Below, in pieces: positions 10,362 to 22,961 of a DNA stretch of 64,000 nt. The position numbers and the translations under genes are program-made. Below the pieces are notes generated by a model. The model was not told where the DNA came from. It made no database searches and saw only the letters and a list, made by a program, of their open reading frames with translations. The number at the start of each line of letters is the position of its first letter. The stretch's first letter is position 1. The DNA is from Halocaridina rubra (Eukaryota; Arthropoda; Malacostraca; Decapoda; Atyidae), in NCBI GenBank assembly GCA_037179515.1, contig JAXCGZ010015113.1:189626-253625 (forward strand), in the 5' to 3' direction.

Positions 10362-10556
10362 TTGGTTAATATAAAAAACCTTTATTTCCATTATACAATG
10401 GGTATTCGTCAGCCGGGGCAAGCCCCAACCCTCCACTGTGGTGCCCAACCACAGCAGTAACCTACCAGTAAACAGCTTAAACTCTCGGTCTTGAATGGGA
10501 ACCGATCTCTCGACCTTGTGAATGCGAAGCCAGCGCGTTACCACTGTACTACTGTA
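10362..10556 (-). mobile_element. SINE family B, copy 2
   Basis: The minus-strand head contains AGTACAGTGGTAACGCGCTG, GGCTTCGCATTCACAAGGTC and GATCGGTTCCC (box B-like). This order resembles tRNA-Ala (GCTTCGCAT around a CGC anticodon). The body matches the other B copies and the 3' side ends in a TTTATATTAA-type stretch. Confidence 0.85.
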
Positions 10557-10939
10557 AAACTCATCGAGTTATAGAAAAATTTATAAATGAAAAGGCAGCG
10601 TCTGTGTTTCTTCGACCGATTTTTTTTTTTTTTTTTTTTTGCATTTGTTAATGCATAGATAATAACTTTATCGATTCACTATTATCTGATGTCGGAATCT
10701 TCTTTCACCATTTTTTTTTAATCATGAAACTATTGTTTTTGACTTTTGCACCGTGAAAAAAGGTCCGGAGATAAATGATTTTTTTTTTTTATTGGAGTTC
10801 CAAATGCCGTATCCGAATTCGGATCAATGACGGATGTATATGAGGGTACAATCTCGGATATGAACTTAGTGAACTGGAGTGTACTGAAATTTGTTTTTAA
10901 TCTACCTAACTTGATTATTGTTCTTCGATGTACAAATGT

Positions 10940-10943
<4 letters not shown>
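10557..10943. other. Unassigned interval with T-runs
   Basis: Homopolymeric T-runs at about 10619-10640 and near 10780. No gene was recognised. Confidence 0.35.

Positions 10944-11034
<91 letters not shown>
10944..11034. repeat. (CT)n microsatellite
   Basis: About 45 CT dinucleotides. Its Ser/Leu open frames are artefacts. Confidence 0.97.
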
Positions 11035-11038
<4 letters not shown>

Positions 11039-11206
11039 AAATGCATGTTTTATGACTTTTTCTGAAAATGTGTTGCGCTAAAATCTTGCAAATTTCTCAA
11101 ACTTCTGAAAAAGACAGTTACTATTTTGTTTGTTTGTTTATTTTTAAGGGGGGTCAAGGAGCCCTTAGTATATCATAGATAATTTGGTTTCTTGACTTTT
11201 GATTAA

Positions 11207-11253
<47 letters not shown>

Positions 11254-11297
11254 GTGATAATAATAACAACAACAGCAACAACAACAACAACAACAAC

Positions 11298-11345
<48 letters not shown>
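11207..11345. repeat. Compound (AAT)n/(AAC)n microsatellite
   Basis: AAT units, then a central AAC/AGC block (about 11266-11299), then AAT units. Poly-Asn, poly-Leu and poly-Ile frames are by-products. Confidence 0.95.
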
Positions 11346-11346
<1 letters not shown>

Positions 11347-11439
11347 TAATTTCTCGCATTTTGAACATTAAGGTCCATTTTTCAGTAAAAAAAAAAAGGT
11401 ATTACTAGTTAAATTTTATTTTTATTTTTATTTTAAATC

Positions 11440-11572
11440 TTGTACCTATCTTCCTTCAAAAAGCGGATCTATCGTCATCTCAGGGCCTAATCCTGCCATA
11501 TCTCTAGGGCCTCAGTACTCTGACAATTCTACTTGCCTGTCCCGGTGTCACACTCAAAAAGAAAAGAAAAAT
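11440..11572 (+). repeat. Fragment of a dispersed repeat (3' part)
   Basis: It ends CCTGTCCCGGTGTCACACTC followed by an A-rich tail, matching the 3' end of the repeats at 14250-14580 and 16601-16819 (GGCCCGTCCTGGTGTCACAA). Confidence 0.5.
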
Positions 11573-11614
11573 CCATTTAGCTAAACTTCTACAACTAAGC
11601 AGGTGTGTTTGTGT

Positions 11615-11885
11615 GTGTAATTACCTAATGGTGATTACCTAATTGTGTTTACGGGAAAGAGCCCAAAGCTCGTATCTTCCCGTCTCCTGATCGCTTCCAT
11701 TTTGTACTTAGTGATACTTATCATACCTGTTCTTAAAACTATGGATTGAGATAGCATTAACTACCTCTTCGCTTAGCCAATTCCAGTTATCAACTACTCT
11801 TACACTGAAAAAGTATTTCCTTACATCCTGCAAAGAACTTTTCTTACGATGTACCCATTCTCATTACCTTACATTGAGAATGGGT
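11615..11885 (-). pseudogene. CR1/Jockey-like LINE ORF2 C-terminus and 3' UTR
   Basis: On the minus strand the frame runs from about 11885 to TAA at 11710-11708. It contains KKSSLQDVRKYFFSVRVVD, then NWNWLSEEVVNA and HSFKNRYDKYH, the standard carboxyl end of CR1/Jockey-group ORF2 (FFSxRVVxxWNxLPxxVV...SFKxxLD). A short 3' UTR ends in TTAGGTAAT-type repeats near 11615. The copy is 5'-truncated. It may belong to the same family as the reverse transcriptase remnant at 696-1290, but the two do not overlap. Confidence 0.8.
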
Positions 11886-11913
11886 GCAAGTGCAATATGT
11901 GTATGTGTATGTG

Positions 11914-11917
<4 letters not shown>

Positions 11918-11998
<81 letters not shown>
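11918..11998. repeat. (AT)n microsatellite
   Basis: About 40 AT dinucleotides. The interval 11999-12349 that follows is AT-rich with nothing recognised. Confidence 0.95.
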
Positions 11999-12003
<5 letters not shown>

Positions 12004-12346
12004 CATAGTAGAATTAGTTTCTATATGAGCGCAAGTCTCGATATAGGTAAAAAGTCAAAATAGTTATAAACACAAATGCTATAGTGTCATGTTGATGCAA
12101 AGAAAAAAATAATAATTAATATGCATATTTGCGTGTAAATATTCCTCCTTGCCTAATAATAAATGAAAAATGAATAATATGAATGTACAATCACAGAGTC
12201 CATATGTAGTTAAAGAATACTGTATATAAGAAATTGTTGAGAACTTACTTCTAGCAGTGAGGCTAAACCAAGAATACTCGAGCAGTGAGGAAAGGTTTGG
12301 AGAAGGAGAAGCTTTTTCCCCTCCAATATACCTGTTGCACGGGATG

Positions 12347-12898
<552 letters not shown>

Positions 12899-13023
12899 AG
12901 ACTGAGGTTAGTAAAGGCATACACTCAGGGTAACGATTACATCTGCCAAAACAAGTCCTTCGCAAGAAGACAACCGTCCTAGCCCTTAGTTGAAAAGGGA
13001 GTTTGTGACGTAAAACCGAAACC
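12899..13023 (+). mobile_element. SINE family A, copy 3 (5'-truncated)
   Basis: It starts at GACTGAGGTTAGTAAAGGC and runs to AAACCGAAACC. It lacks the tRNA-like head, which is the usual form of a 5'-truncated retroposed copy. Confidence 0.85.
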
Positions 13024-13205
13024 AAACTGTAGAAGCAGTTTGACCTCTTTTGCTTTTCTTCCTCTTCTGAGTTGCACCTTCGGAGGGTGGAACTGGGCTT
13101 AAGACATTGCCACTTCTGGTCCTAAATAACTGTAGTTAACTTTAGAGGTAAAAATTTTCTTCCAAAACAAATCGTAGGTTAGAAGCATTTATGTTCAGGA
13201 ATCTA

Positions 13206-13542
13206 CAGGGTGTCCACAAAGTCTGGGTACATAGGAAATTTCACTATGCAGACCTATTCAATCGAGTTCACTTGAATTTTGTAAAGCGCATCAAATTATG
13301 CATTGAAAATGATGGAAATCATATTGAAAATATTATTTATTAACATTAGATTTAAATAAAATTGTTTTGTTTTAAAAGTATGTGTTAATCTCCTGTGTAC
13401 CCAGACAATAAATAATATTTTCAATATTATTTCCATCATTTTCAATGCATAAATTGATGCGCTTTACAAAATTCAGGTGAACTCGATTGAATAGGTCTGC
13501 ATAGTGAAATTTCCTATGTACCCAGACTTTGTGGACACCCTG
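13206..13542. mobile_element. Tc1/mariner-like foldback MITE with TA duplication
   Basis: The ends are CAGGGTGTCCACAAAGTC and its exact reverse complement. The arms (13206-13341 and 13407-13542) match over about 136 bp with only a few differences, leaving a 65-bp centre. The flanks are TA at 13204-13205 and TA at 13543-13544, the target used by IS630/Tc1/mariner transposases. There is no coding capacity. The high arm identity suggests recent mobility. Confidence 0.9.
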
Positions 13543-13586
13543 TATATTATGACACAGTTACGAGTAGGGTAAGAGACAGCTGGGAT

Positions 13587-13698
13587 CATTGATTCTCAAC
13601 CTTTTTCACTACCATCATCCCTCGTAGTTGGGCCTTCTCTCCAAATCCCTCCCCACTGGATCTTCAGCCCAACTTTATAAAAGTCCCTTCCAGATGTT
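13587..13698 (+). repeat. hAT-like element fragment (one end)
   Basis: It begins CATTGATTCTCAACCTTTTT, close to the hAT end consensus CAGTGGTTCTCAACC, and then has C-rich sequence. It runs into poly-A and AT arrays without a second end. Confidence 0.45.
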
Positions 13699-13724
13699 GG
13701 GAAAAAAAAAAAAAAAAATAAAAA

Positions 13725-13820
<96 letters not shown>
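13699..13820. repeat. Poly-A tract and (AT)n microsatellite
   Basis: An A-rich run to about 13741, then about 40 AT dinucleotides. Confidence 0.93.
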
Positions 13821-13821
<1 letters not shown>

Positions 13822-13892
13822 TTTTATGAAATCCATTTGTATGTGTCTAGCTAATTAAGAATATGGTATCCTAGGTTTACACTATCGGGCCA
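13818..13892. repeat. Single arm of the foldback element seen at 5100-5329
   Basis: TTTATGAAATCCATTTGT, GTGTCTAGCTAATTAAGA, ATATGGTATCCTAGGTTTAC and ATCGGGC follow the right arm of the 230-bp palindrome. There is a small deletion before ATCGGGC, and the inner part is replaced by the AT array. Confidence 0.8.
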
Positions 13893-14249
13893 AAGACTGG
13901 ACTAATGAGGTCAATAGGAACATATCTACCATTTTCTTCTTTAGTCAGGAAGTTGGAAAAGTCTAAAAGAGCCCAGTACAGAAATAATAATATAAGTAAT
14001 TACAGAGAATATTACAAAAAATGCACAATTAACAAATACAGTAAGTGCCAAGAGAGCAATATCTTTCTGGAATATTGGATAGTCATGCCAAAATAAGGTG
14101 TTCTGCCAGGAAACCAAATACAATAACTATTACAACTAAGAAGTCAGCACGGTTAATACCTCTGTCTTGTAGGAAGATAGATTATATGAAACAATGAGTT
14201 CCAAAATTTAAGATTCAATTGGAAGATAGACATCATGACCGACAATAAC
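13893..14249. other. Unassigned interval
   Basis: AT-rich with no convincing gene. The short opposing open frames here are not supported. Confidence 0.35.
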
Positions 14250-14580
14250 CAGTAGTAGGTTGGCCCATGGCACCAGCCGCCCGTTGCGATACTACAGCTG
14301 AAAGATTTTTAAACTTGAATAGGACTGTCCAGGACAGTTCGATGTTAAGTCTTCCTTCAGTTACGGTTATTTGTTATGCCTACAACAACACTGAATATTC
14401 TTGGATATTCATTACACACCTCTTATCATCCCTTCACATCTGACAAGTCATTACACTCTCCATCTCTGTTACTTTTTACTTAATGTATTTTTCGTGCCCA
14501 GGCTCGGTGGGGGCTGTTTTATTTTATTTTATTTTTTGGCCCGTCCTGGTGTCACAATCATAAAAAAAAAAAAATCACAG
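14250..14580 (+). repeat. Dispersed repeat D, copy 1
   Basis: From about 14376 it aligns to 16612-16809: ACTGAATATTC, CTTCACATCTGACAAGTCAT, TACACTCTCCATCTCTGTT, TCGTGCCCAGGC, GGCCCGTCC and GGTGTCACAATCATAAAA. It ends in poly-A, suggesting a retroposed element. The upstream part (GGCCCATGGCACCAGCCGCC) probably belongs to it. Confidence 0.7.
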
Positions 14581-14846
14581 AGCAATTTTGATGAGAATAT
14601 GTGATATAGCCATAAGTAGAGCAAAAGTCAAAGTAACAACCAGAGTAGCAAACATAATGGCAGCTATCGCATTAATAATGACCAAAATATTAATATCAAT
14701 ACCAGTAGCAATATTAATCACTAAGTCTGTTATGATGATAGCGTCAGTAAAGAAAAAAAATGCACATCATCTAATTTTTAGTCAGCAACCTGCAAATGAC
14801 TAATGTTCAGACTAGTGTTTCAGTTTCAACTGATAGGGAAAAAAAA
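14581..14846. other. Unassigned interval
   Basis: Nothing recognised. The short frame of mixed hydrophobic residues is not supported as a gene. Confidence 0.3.
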
Positions 14847-15489
<643 letters not shown>

Positions 15490-15680
15490 TCCGGTTTTAC
15501 GTCACGGAGTCCCTTTTCTACCAAGGGCTAGGACGGTTGCCTTCTTGCGAAGGACTTGATTTGGCAGATGTAATCCTTACCCTGAGTGTATGCCCTTGCT
15601 AACCTCAGAACGTGACGGGGCGCGAACCCTCGACCTGACGCCTCAGAGTCGCGGACGCTACCGCTTGAGCCACGGTGACT
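15490..15680 (-). mobile_element. SINE family A, copy 4
   Basis: Full-length minus-strand copy. The head reads TAGTCACCGTGGCTCAAGCG (box A-like) and GAGGGTTCGCGCCCC (box B-like); the 3' end is ACGTAAAACCGG. It is flanked by CTAT-type microsatellites. Confidence 0.85.
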
Positions 15681-15682
15681 AC

Positions 15683-15720
15683 ACCTCTCTATCTATCTAT
15701 CTATCTATCAATCTATCTAT
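15683..15720. repeat. (CTAT)n microsatellite
   Basis: CTAT units with one interruption, lying between SINE A copy 4 and the left edge of the satellite array. Confidence 0.9.
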
Positions 15721-15861
15721 GATTTTTAAGGTGTCAGATGCATTTCCCAACACTAACCCTCCCCATTTATCCGGGCTTGGGACCGGCACTGCTTTCGCAG
15801 AGGCTGTGTTGAAAATCATTCTGCCATTTGAATCGGACATAATGAAGCTGCTTTGAAATAT

Positions 15862-16046
15862 TATATAAACCTTTATTTCCATAACACAATGGGAATTCGT
15901 CAAAGGGGCAAGCCCCAACCCCCCACTGTGGTGCCCAACCACAGCAATAACCTGCCAGTAAACAACTTAAACTCTCGGTCTTGGACGGGAACCAATCTCT
16001 CGACCTCTTGAATGCGAAGCCAGCGCGTTACCACTGTACTAGCCAG
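15862..16046 (-). mobile_element. SINE family B, copy 3, inserted in the satellite
   Basis: The minus-strand head GCTGGCTAGTACAGTGGTAA, with GGCTTCGCATTCAAGAGGTC and GATTGGTTCCC, is followed by the shared B body ending GGAAATAAAGGTTTATAT. It interrupts the satellite word GAAATATTGGCAGTTGG; ATT is present on both sides and may be a short target duplication. Confidence 0.88.
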
Positions 16047-16084
16047 CATTGGCAGTTGGTGAAGTTGAGGGAAGACATCTTAGA

Positions 16085-16242
<158 letters not shown>

Positions 16243-16600
16243 ATTTCACTTTATTTTATTTTTTGTGTGTGGCAGATCTGACTTCCTCTTTGGGTTGATT
16301 TGCAGCCCTGCATCTTTTTCCTGCCAGGTAAGCCCTAGGCCAAAAGGTCTATAAACAGGGCACTAGTTTCTTTTTATATGATCCTGACAGGTGAGCCTTA
16401 GACTAAAAAGCCCCTATACAGGGCACTAATTTTTTTTTTATATGATACTGCCAGGTAAGCCCTAGGCCAAAAAGTCTATAAATAGGGAACTAATTTTTTT
16501 TATATGATCCTGACAGGTGAGCCTTAGGCCAAAAAGCCCCTATACAGGGCACTAGTTTTTTTTTATATGATCCTGACAGATGAGCCATGGGCCAAAAAGC

Positions 16601-16819
16601 CCATTCATTTTCTATGCCTACAGCTACACTGAATATTCATGGATATTCATCACACATCTTTTTTTATCCCTTCACATCTGACAAGTCATTACACTCTCCA
16701 TCTCTGTTTCTCTTTACTTTATGTATTCTTCGTGCCCAGGCCCGATGAGGGCTGTTTAATTTTCTAATTTTTGTTTGGCCCGTCCAGGTGTCACAATCAT
16801 AAAAAAAATATATATATAC
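16601..16819 (+). mobile_element. Dispersed repeat D, copy 2, inserted in a satellite monomer
   Basis: It interrupts a monomer after CCAAAAAGCCC, and a decayed monomer resumes at CACTAG. The sequence follows copy 1 at 14376-14580 (ACTGAATATTC, CTTCACATCTGACAAGTCAT, TCGTGCCCAGGC) and ends GGTGTCACAATC plus poly-A/AT. Confidence 0.85.
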
Positions 16820-17745
16820 CCGACACTAGTTTTTTTTTTATATATGATCCTGACAGGTGAGCCATAGGCCAAAATGTCTTTAAACAGGGCTTTAGTGTCT
16901 TTTCATGTTATCCTGTATTTCCCAACACCAACCCTCCCCATTTATCCTGGCTTGGGACCGGCACTGCTTTTTCAGAGGCTGGGTTAAAAATCATTCTGCA
17001 ATTTGAATCGGACATAATGAAGCTGCCTTGAAATATTGGCAGTTGGTGAAGTGGAGGGAAGTCACCTTAGACGATATTTTTTTTTTTTTTTTTGCAGATC
17101 TGACTTCCTTTTTAGGTTGATTTGCAGGCCTGCACCTTTTTCCTGCCAGGTAAGCCCTAGGCCAAAAAGTCTATAAACAGGGCACTAGCTTTTTTTATAT
17201 GATTTTGACAGGTGAGCCTTAGGCTAAAACGCCCCTATACAGGGCACTAGTTTTTTTTATATGATCCTGACAGGTGAGCCCTAGGCTAAAAAGCCCCTAT
17301 ACAGGGCACTAGTTTTTTTTTTATATAATCTTGCCAGGTAAGCCCTAGGCCAAAAAGTCTATAAACAGGGCAGTAGTTTTTTTTATACGATCCTGACAGG
17401 TTAGCCTTAGGCCAAAAAGCCCCTATATAGGGCACTAGTTTTTTTTATATGATCCTGACAAGTGAGCCATGGGCCAAAAAGCCCATATACAGGGCACTAG
17501 TTTTTTTTTTTATATATATGATCCTGACAGTCAAGCCCTATGCCAAAAAGTCTTTAAACAGGGCTTTAGTGTCTTTACATGTTATCCTGCATTTCCCAGC
17601 ACCAACCCTCCCCATTTATCCGGGCTTGGGACCGGCACTGCTTTCGAAGAGGCTGGGTTAAAAATCATTCTGCCATTTGAATCGGACATAATGAAGCTGC
17701 CTTGAAATATTGGCAGTTGGTGAAGTGGAGGGAAGTCATCTTAGA

Positions 17746-18047
<302 letters not shown>

Positions 18048-18051
18048 TTTT

Positions 18052-18082
<31 letters not shown>

Positions 18083-21000
18083 TTTTTTGCAGATCTGACT
18101 TCCTCTTTGGGTTGATTTGCAGCCCTGCATCTTTTTCCTGCCAGGTGAGCCCTAGGCCAAGAAGTCTATAAACAGGGCACTAGTTTATTTTTTATGATCC
18201 TGACAGGTGAGCCTTAGGCAAAAAAGCCCCTCTACAGGGCACTTATTTTGTTTTATATGATCCTGCCAGGTAACCCCCAGGCCAAAAAATCTATAAACAG
18301 GGCACTAGTTTTTTTTTATATGATCCTGACAGGTGAGCCTTAGGCCAAAAAGCCCCTATACAGGACAATAGTTTCTTTTTTTTATATGATCCTGACAGGT
18401 GAGCCTTAGGCTAAAAAGCCCCTATACAGGGCATTAGTTTTTTTATATGATCCTGACAGGTGAGCCCTAGGCCAAAAAGCCCCTATACAGGGCACTAGTT
18501 TTTTTTATATGATCCTGACAGGTGAGCCATGGGCCAAAAAGCCCCTATACAGGGCACTAGTTTTTTTCTTTATATATGATCCTGACAGGTGAGCCCTAGG
18601 CCAAAAAGTCTTTAAACAGGGCTTTAGTGTCTTTTCTGGTTATCCTGCATATCCCAACACCAACACAACCCAGTTATCCGGGCTTGGGACCAGCACTGCT
18701 TTCGCAGAGCCTGCGTTAAAAATCATTCTGCCATTTGAATCGGACATAATGAAGCTGCCTTGAAATATTGGCAGTTGGTGAAGTGGAGGGAAGACATCTT
18801 AGACGATATATATTTTTTTTTTGGCAGATCTGACTTCCTCTTTGGGTTGATTTGCAGGCCTGCACCTTTTTCCTGCCAGGTAAGCCCTAGGCCACAAAGT
18901 CTATAAACAGGGCACTAGTGTTTTTTCGCAGAGGCTGGGTTAAAAATCATTCTGCCATTTGAATTGGACATAATGAAGCTGCCTTGAAATATTGGCAGTT
19001 GGTGAAGTGGAGGAAAGTCATCTTAGACGATATATATATTTTTTTTGGCAGATCTGACTTCCTCTTTGGGTTGATTTGCAGGCCTGCACCTTTTTCCTGC
19101 CAGGTAAGCCCTAGGCCACAAAGTCTATAAACAGGGCACTAGCTTTTTTTTTTATATGATTTTGACAGGTGAGCCTTAGGCTAAAACGCCCCTATACAGG
19201 GCACTAGTTTTTTTTTTATATGATCCTGACAGGTGAGCCTTAGGCTAAAAAGCCCCTATACAAGGCACTTGTTTTGTTTTATATGATCTTGCCGGGTAAG
19301 CCCTAGGCCAAAAGTCTATAAACAGGGCAGTAGTTTTTTTATATGATCCTGACAGGTTAGCCTTAGGCCAAAAAGCCCCTATACAGGGCACTAGTTTTTT
19401 TTATATGATCCTGACAGGTGAGCCATGGGCCAAAAAGCCCCTATACAGGGCACTAGTTTTTTTTTTTATATATGATCGTGACAGGTGAGCCCTAGGCCAA
19501 AAAGTCTTTAAACAGGCCTTTAGTGTCTTTTCTGGTTATCCTGCATTTCCCAACACCAACCCTCCCCATTTATCCGGGCTTGGGACCGGCACTGCTTTCG
19601 CAGAGGCTGGGTTAAAAATCATTCTGCCATTTGAATCGGACATAATGAAGCTGCTTCGAAATATTGGCAGTTGGTGAAGTGGAGGGAAGTCATCTTAGAC
19701 GATATTTTTTTTTTTTTTTTTTTTGCAGATCTGACTTCCTCTTTGGGTTGATTTGCAGCCCTGCATCTCTTTCCTGCCAGGTGAGCCCTAGGCCAAAAAG
19801 TCTATAAACTGAGCACTAGTTTTTTTAATATGATCCTGACAGGTGAGCCTTAAGCTAAAAAGCCCCTATACAGGGCACTTGTTTTCTTTTATATGATCCT
19901 GCCAGGTAAGCCCTAGGACAAAAAGTCTATAAATAGGGCACTAGTTTTTTTTTATATGATCCTGACTGGTGAGCCTTAGCCTAAAAAGCCCCTATACAAG
20001 GCACTAGTTTTTTTTTATATGATCCAGACAGGTGAGCCTTAGGCTAAAAAGCCCCTATACAAGGCACTAGTTTTTTTATATGATCCTGACAGGTGAGCCC
20101 TAGGCCAAAAAGCCCCTATACAGGGCACTAGTTTTTTTATATGATCCTGACAGGTGAGCCATGGGCCAAAAAGCCCATATACAGGGCACTAGTTTTTTTT
20201 TATATATGATCCTGACAGGTGAGCCCTAGGCCAAAAAGTCTTCAAACAGGGCTTTATTGTCTTTTCTGGTTATCCTGCATTTTCCAACACCAACCCTCCC
20301 CATTTATGCGGGCTTGGGACCGGCACTGCTTTCGCAGAGGCTGGGTTAAAAATCATTCTGCCATTTGAATCGGACATAATGAAGCTGCTTCGAAATATTG
20401 GCAGTTGGTGAAGTGGAGGGAAGTCATCTTAGACGATATTTTTTTTTTTTTTTTTTTTGCAGATCTGACTTCCTCTTTGGGTTGATTTGTAGCCCTGCAT
20501 CTTTTTCCTGCCAGGTAAGCCCTAGGCCAAAAAGTCTATAAACTGAGCACTAGTTTTTTTTATATGATCCTGACAGGTGAACCTTAAGCTAAAAAGCCCC
20601 TATACAGGGCACTTGTTTTGTTTTATATGATCCTGCCAGGTAAGCACTAGGCCAAAAGGTCTATAAACAGGGCACTAGTGTTTTTTCCCAGAGGCTGGGT
20701 TAAAAATTATTCTGCCATTTGAATTGGACATAATGAAGCTGCCTTGAAATATTGGCAGTTGGTGAAGTGGAGGAAAGTCATCTTAGACGATATATTTTTT
20801 TTTTTTTGGCAGATCTGACTTCCTCTTTGGGTTGATTTGCAGGCCTGCACCTTTTTCCTGCCAGGTAAGCCCTAGGCCACAAAGTCTATAAACAGGGCAC
20901 TAGCTTTTTTTTTATATGATTTTGACAGGTAAGCCTTAGGCTAAAACGCCCCTATACAGGGCATTAGTTTTTTTTATATGATCCTGACAGATGAGCCTTA

Positions 21001-22221
21001 GGCTAAAAAGCCCCTATACAAGGCACTTGTTTTGTTTTATATGATCTTGCCGGGTAAGCCCTAGGCCAAAAGTCTATAAACAGGCAGTAGATTTTTTATA
21101 TGATCCTGACAGGTTAGCCTTAGGCCAAAAAGCTCCTATACAGGGCACTAGTTTTTTTTATATGATCCTGACAGGTGAGCCATGGGCCAAAAAGCCCCTA
21201 TACAGGGCACTAGTTTTTTTTTTTTTATATATGATCGTGACAGGTGAGCCCTAGGCCAAAAAGTCTTTAAACAGGTCTTTAGTGTCTTTTCTGGTTATCC
21301 TGCATTTCCCAACACCAGCCCTCCCCATTTATCCGGGCTTGGGACCGGCACTGCTTTCGCAGAGGCTGGGTTAAAAATCATTCTGCCATTTGAATCGGAC
21401 ATAATGAAGCTGCTTCGAAATATTGGCAGTTGGTGAAGTGGAGGGAAGTCATCTTAGACGATATTTTTTTTTTTTTTTTTTGCAGATCTGACTTCCTCTT
21501 TGGGTTGATTTGCAGCCCTGCATCTCTTTCCTGCCAGGTGAGCCCTAGGCCAAAAAGTCTATAAACTGAGCACTAGATTTTTTAATATGATCCTGATAGG
21601 TGAGCCTTAAGCTAAAAAGCCCCTATACAGGGCACTTGTTTTGTTTTATATGATCCTGCCAGGTAAGCCCTAGGCCAAAAAGTCTATAAACAGGGCACTA
21701 TTTTTTTTTTTATATGATCCTGACTGGTGAGCCTTAGCCTAAAAAGCCCCTATACAGGGCACTAGTTTTTTTTTATATGATCCAGACAGGTGAGCCTTAG
21801 GCTAAAAAGCCCCTATACAAGGCACTAGTTTTTTTTATATGATCCTGACAGGTGAGCCCTAGGCCAAAAAGCCCCTATACAGGGCACTAGTTTTTTTTTA
21901 TGGTCCTGACAGGTGAGCCATGGGCCAAAAAGCCCATATACAGGGCACTAGTATTTTTTTATATATGATCCTGACAGGTGAGCCCTAGGCCAGAAAGTCT
22001 TTAAACAGGGCTTTAGTGTCTTTTCTGGTTATCCTGTATTTCCCAACACCAACCCTCCCCATTTATGCGGGCTTGGGACCGGCACTGCTTTCGCAGAGGC
22101 TGGGTTAAAAATCATTCTGCCATTTGAATCGGACATAATGAAGCTGCTTCGAAATATTGGCAGTTGGTGAAGTGGAGGGAAGTCATCTTAGACGATATTT
22201 TATTATTTTTTTTTTTTTTGC

Positions 22222-22961
22222 AGATCTGACTTCCTCTTTGGGTTGATTTGCAGCCCTGCATCTTTTTCCTGCCAGGTAAGCCCTAGGCCAAAAAGTCTAT
22301 AAACTGAGCACTAGTTTTCTTTTATATGATCCTGACAGGTGAGCCTTAAGCTAAAAAGCCCCTATACAGGGCACTTGTTTTGTTTTATATGATCCTGCCA
22401 GGTAAGCCCTAGGCCAAAAAGTCTATAAACAGGGCACTAGTTTTTTTATATGATCCTGACAGGTGAGCCTTAGGCCAAAAAGCCCCTATACAGGACACTA
22501 GTTTCTTTTTTTATATGATCCTGACAGGAGAGCCTTAGGCTAAAAAGCCCCTATACAGGGCATTAGTTTTTTTTATATGATCCTGACAGGTGAGCCCTAG
22601 GCCAAAAAGCCCCTATACAGGGCACTAGTTTTTTTTATATGATCCTGACAGGTGAGCCATGGGCCAAAAAGCCCATATACAGGGCACTAGTTTTTTTTTT
22701 TATATATGATCCTGACAGGTGAGCCCTAGGCCAAAAAGTCTTTAAACATGGCTTTAGTGTCTTTTCTGGTCAACCTGCATTTCCCAACACCAACCCAACC
22801 CATTTATCCGGGCTTGGGACCGGCACTGCTTTCGCAGAGGCTGGGTTAAAACTCATTCTGCCATTTGAATCTGACATAATGAAGCTGCCTTGAAATATTG
22901 GCAGTTGGTGAAGTGGAGGGAAGTCATCTTACACGATATTTTTTTTTTTTTTTTTTTTTGC
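22222..22961 (+). repeat. Long (L) satellite unit with eight monomers, type example
   Basis: A 740-bp unit. Monomer junctions in order read CCAG/GTAAGCC, ACAG/GTGAGCC, CCAG/GTAAGCC, ACAG/GTGAGCC, ACAG/GAGAGCC (a broken donor), ACAG/GTGAGCC, ACAG/GTGAGCCATGGG and ACAG/GTGAGCC. The last monomer runs CTTTAGTGTCTTTTCTGG into the spacer module. The subtype order (ATGGG in the penultimate monomer, CTTTAGTGTC in the last) is conserved in most other L units. Confidence 0.85.
22224..22275 (+). other. 52-nt exon-like segment (type example)
   Basis: It is preceded by GATATTTTATTA plus a T-run and TTTGCAG, and followed by GTAAGCC. It begins ATCTGACTTCC and ends TTCCTGCCAG. Both borders fit metazoan splice consensus on the plus strand. 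An internal TTGATTTGCAG offers a second acceptor, giving a 22-nt alternative. Fifty-two is not a multiple of three. Nearly all cassettes keep both borders; the copies at 40848 and 60392 read GGAG and the copy at 36746 reads GCAA instead of GCAG. Confidence 0.6.
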
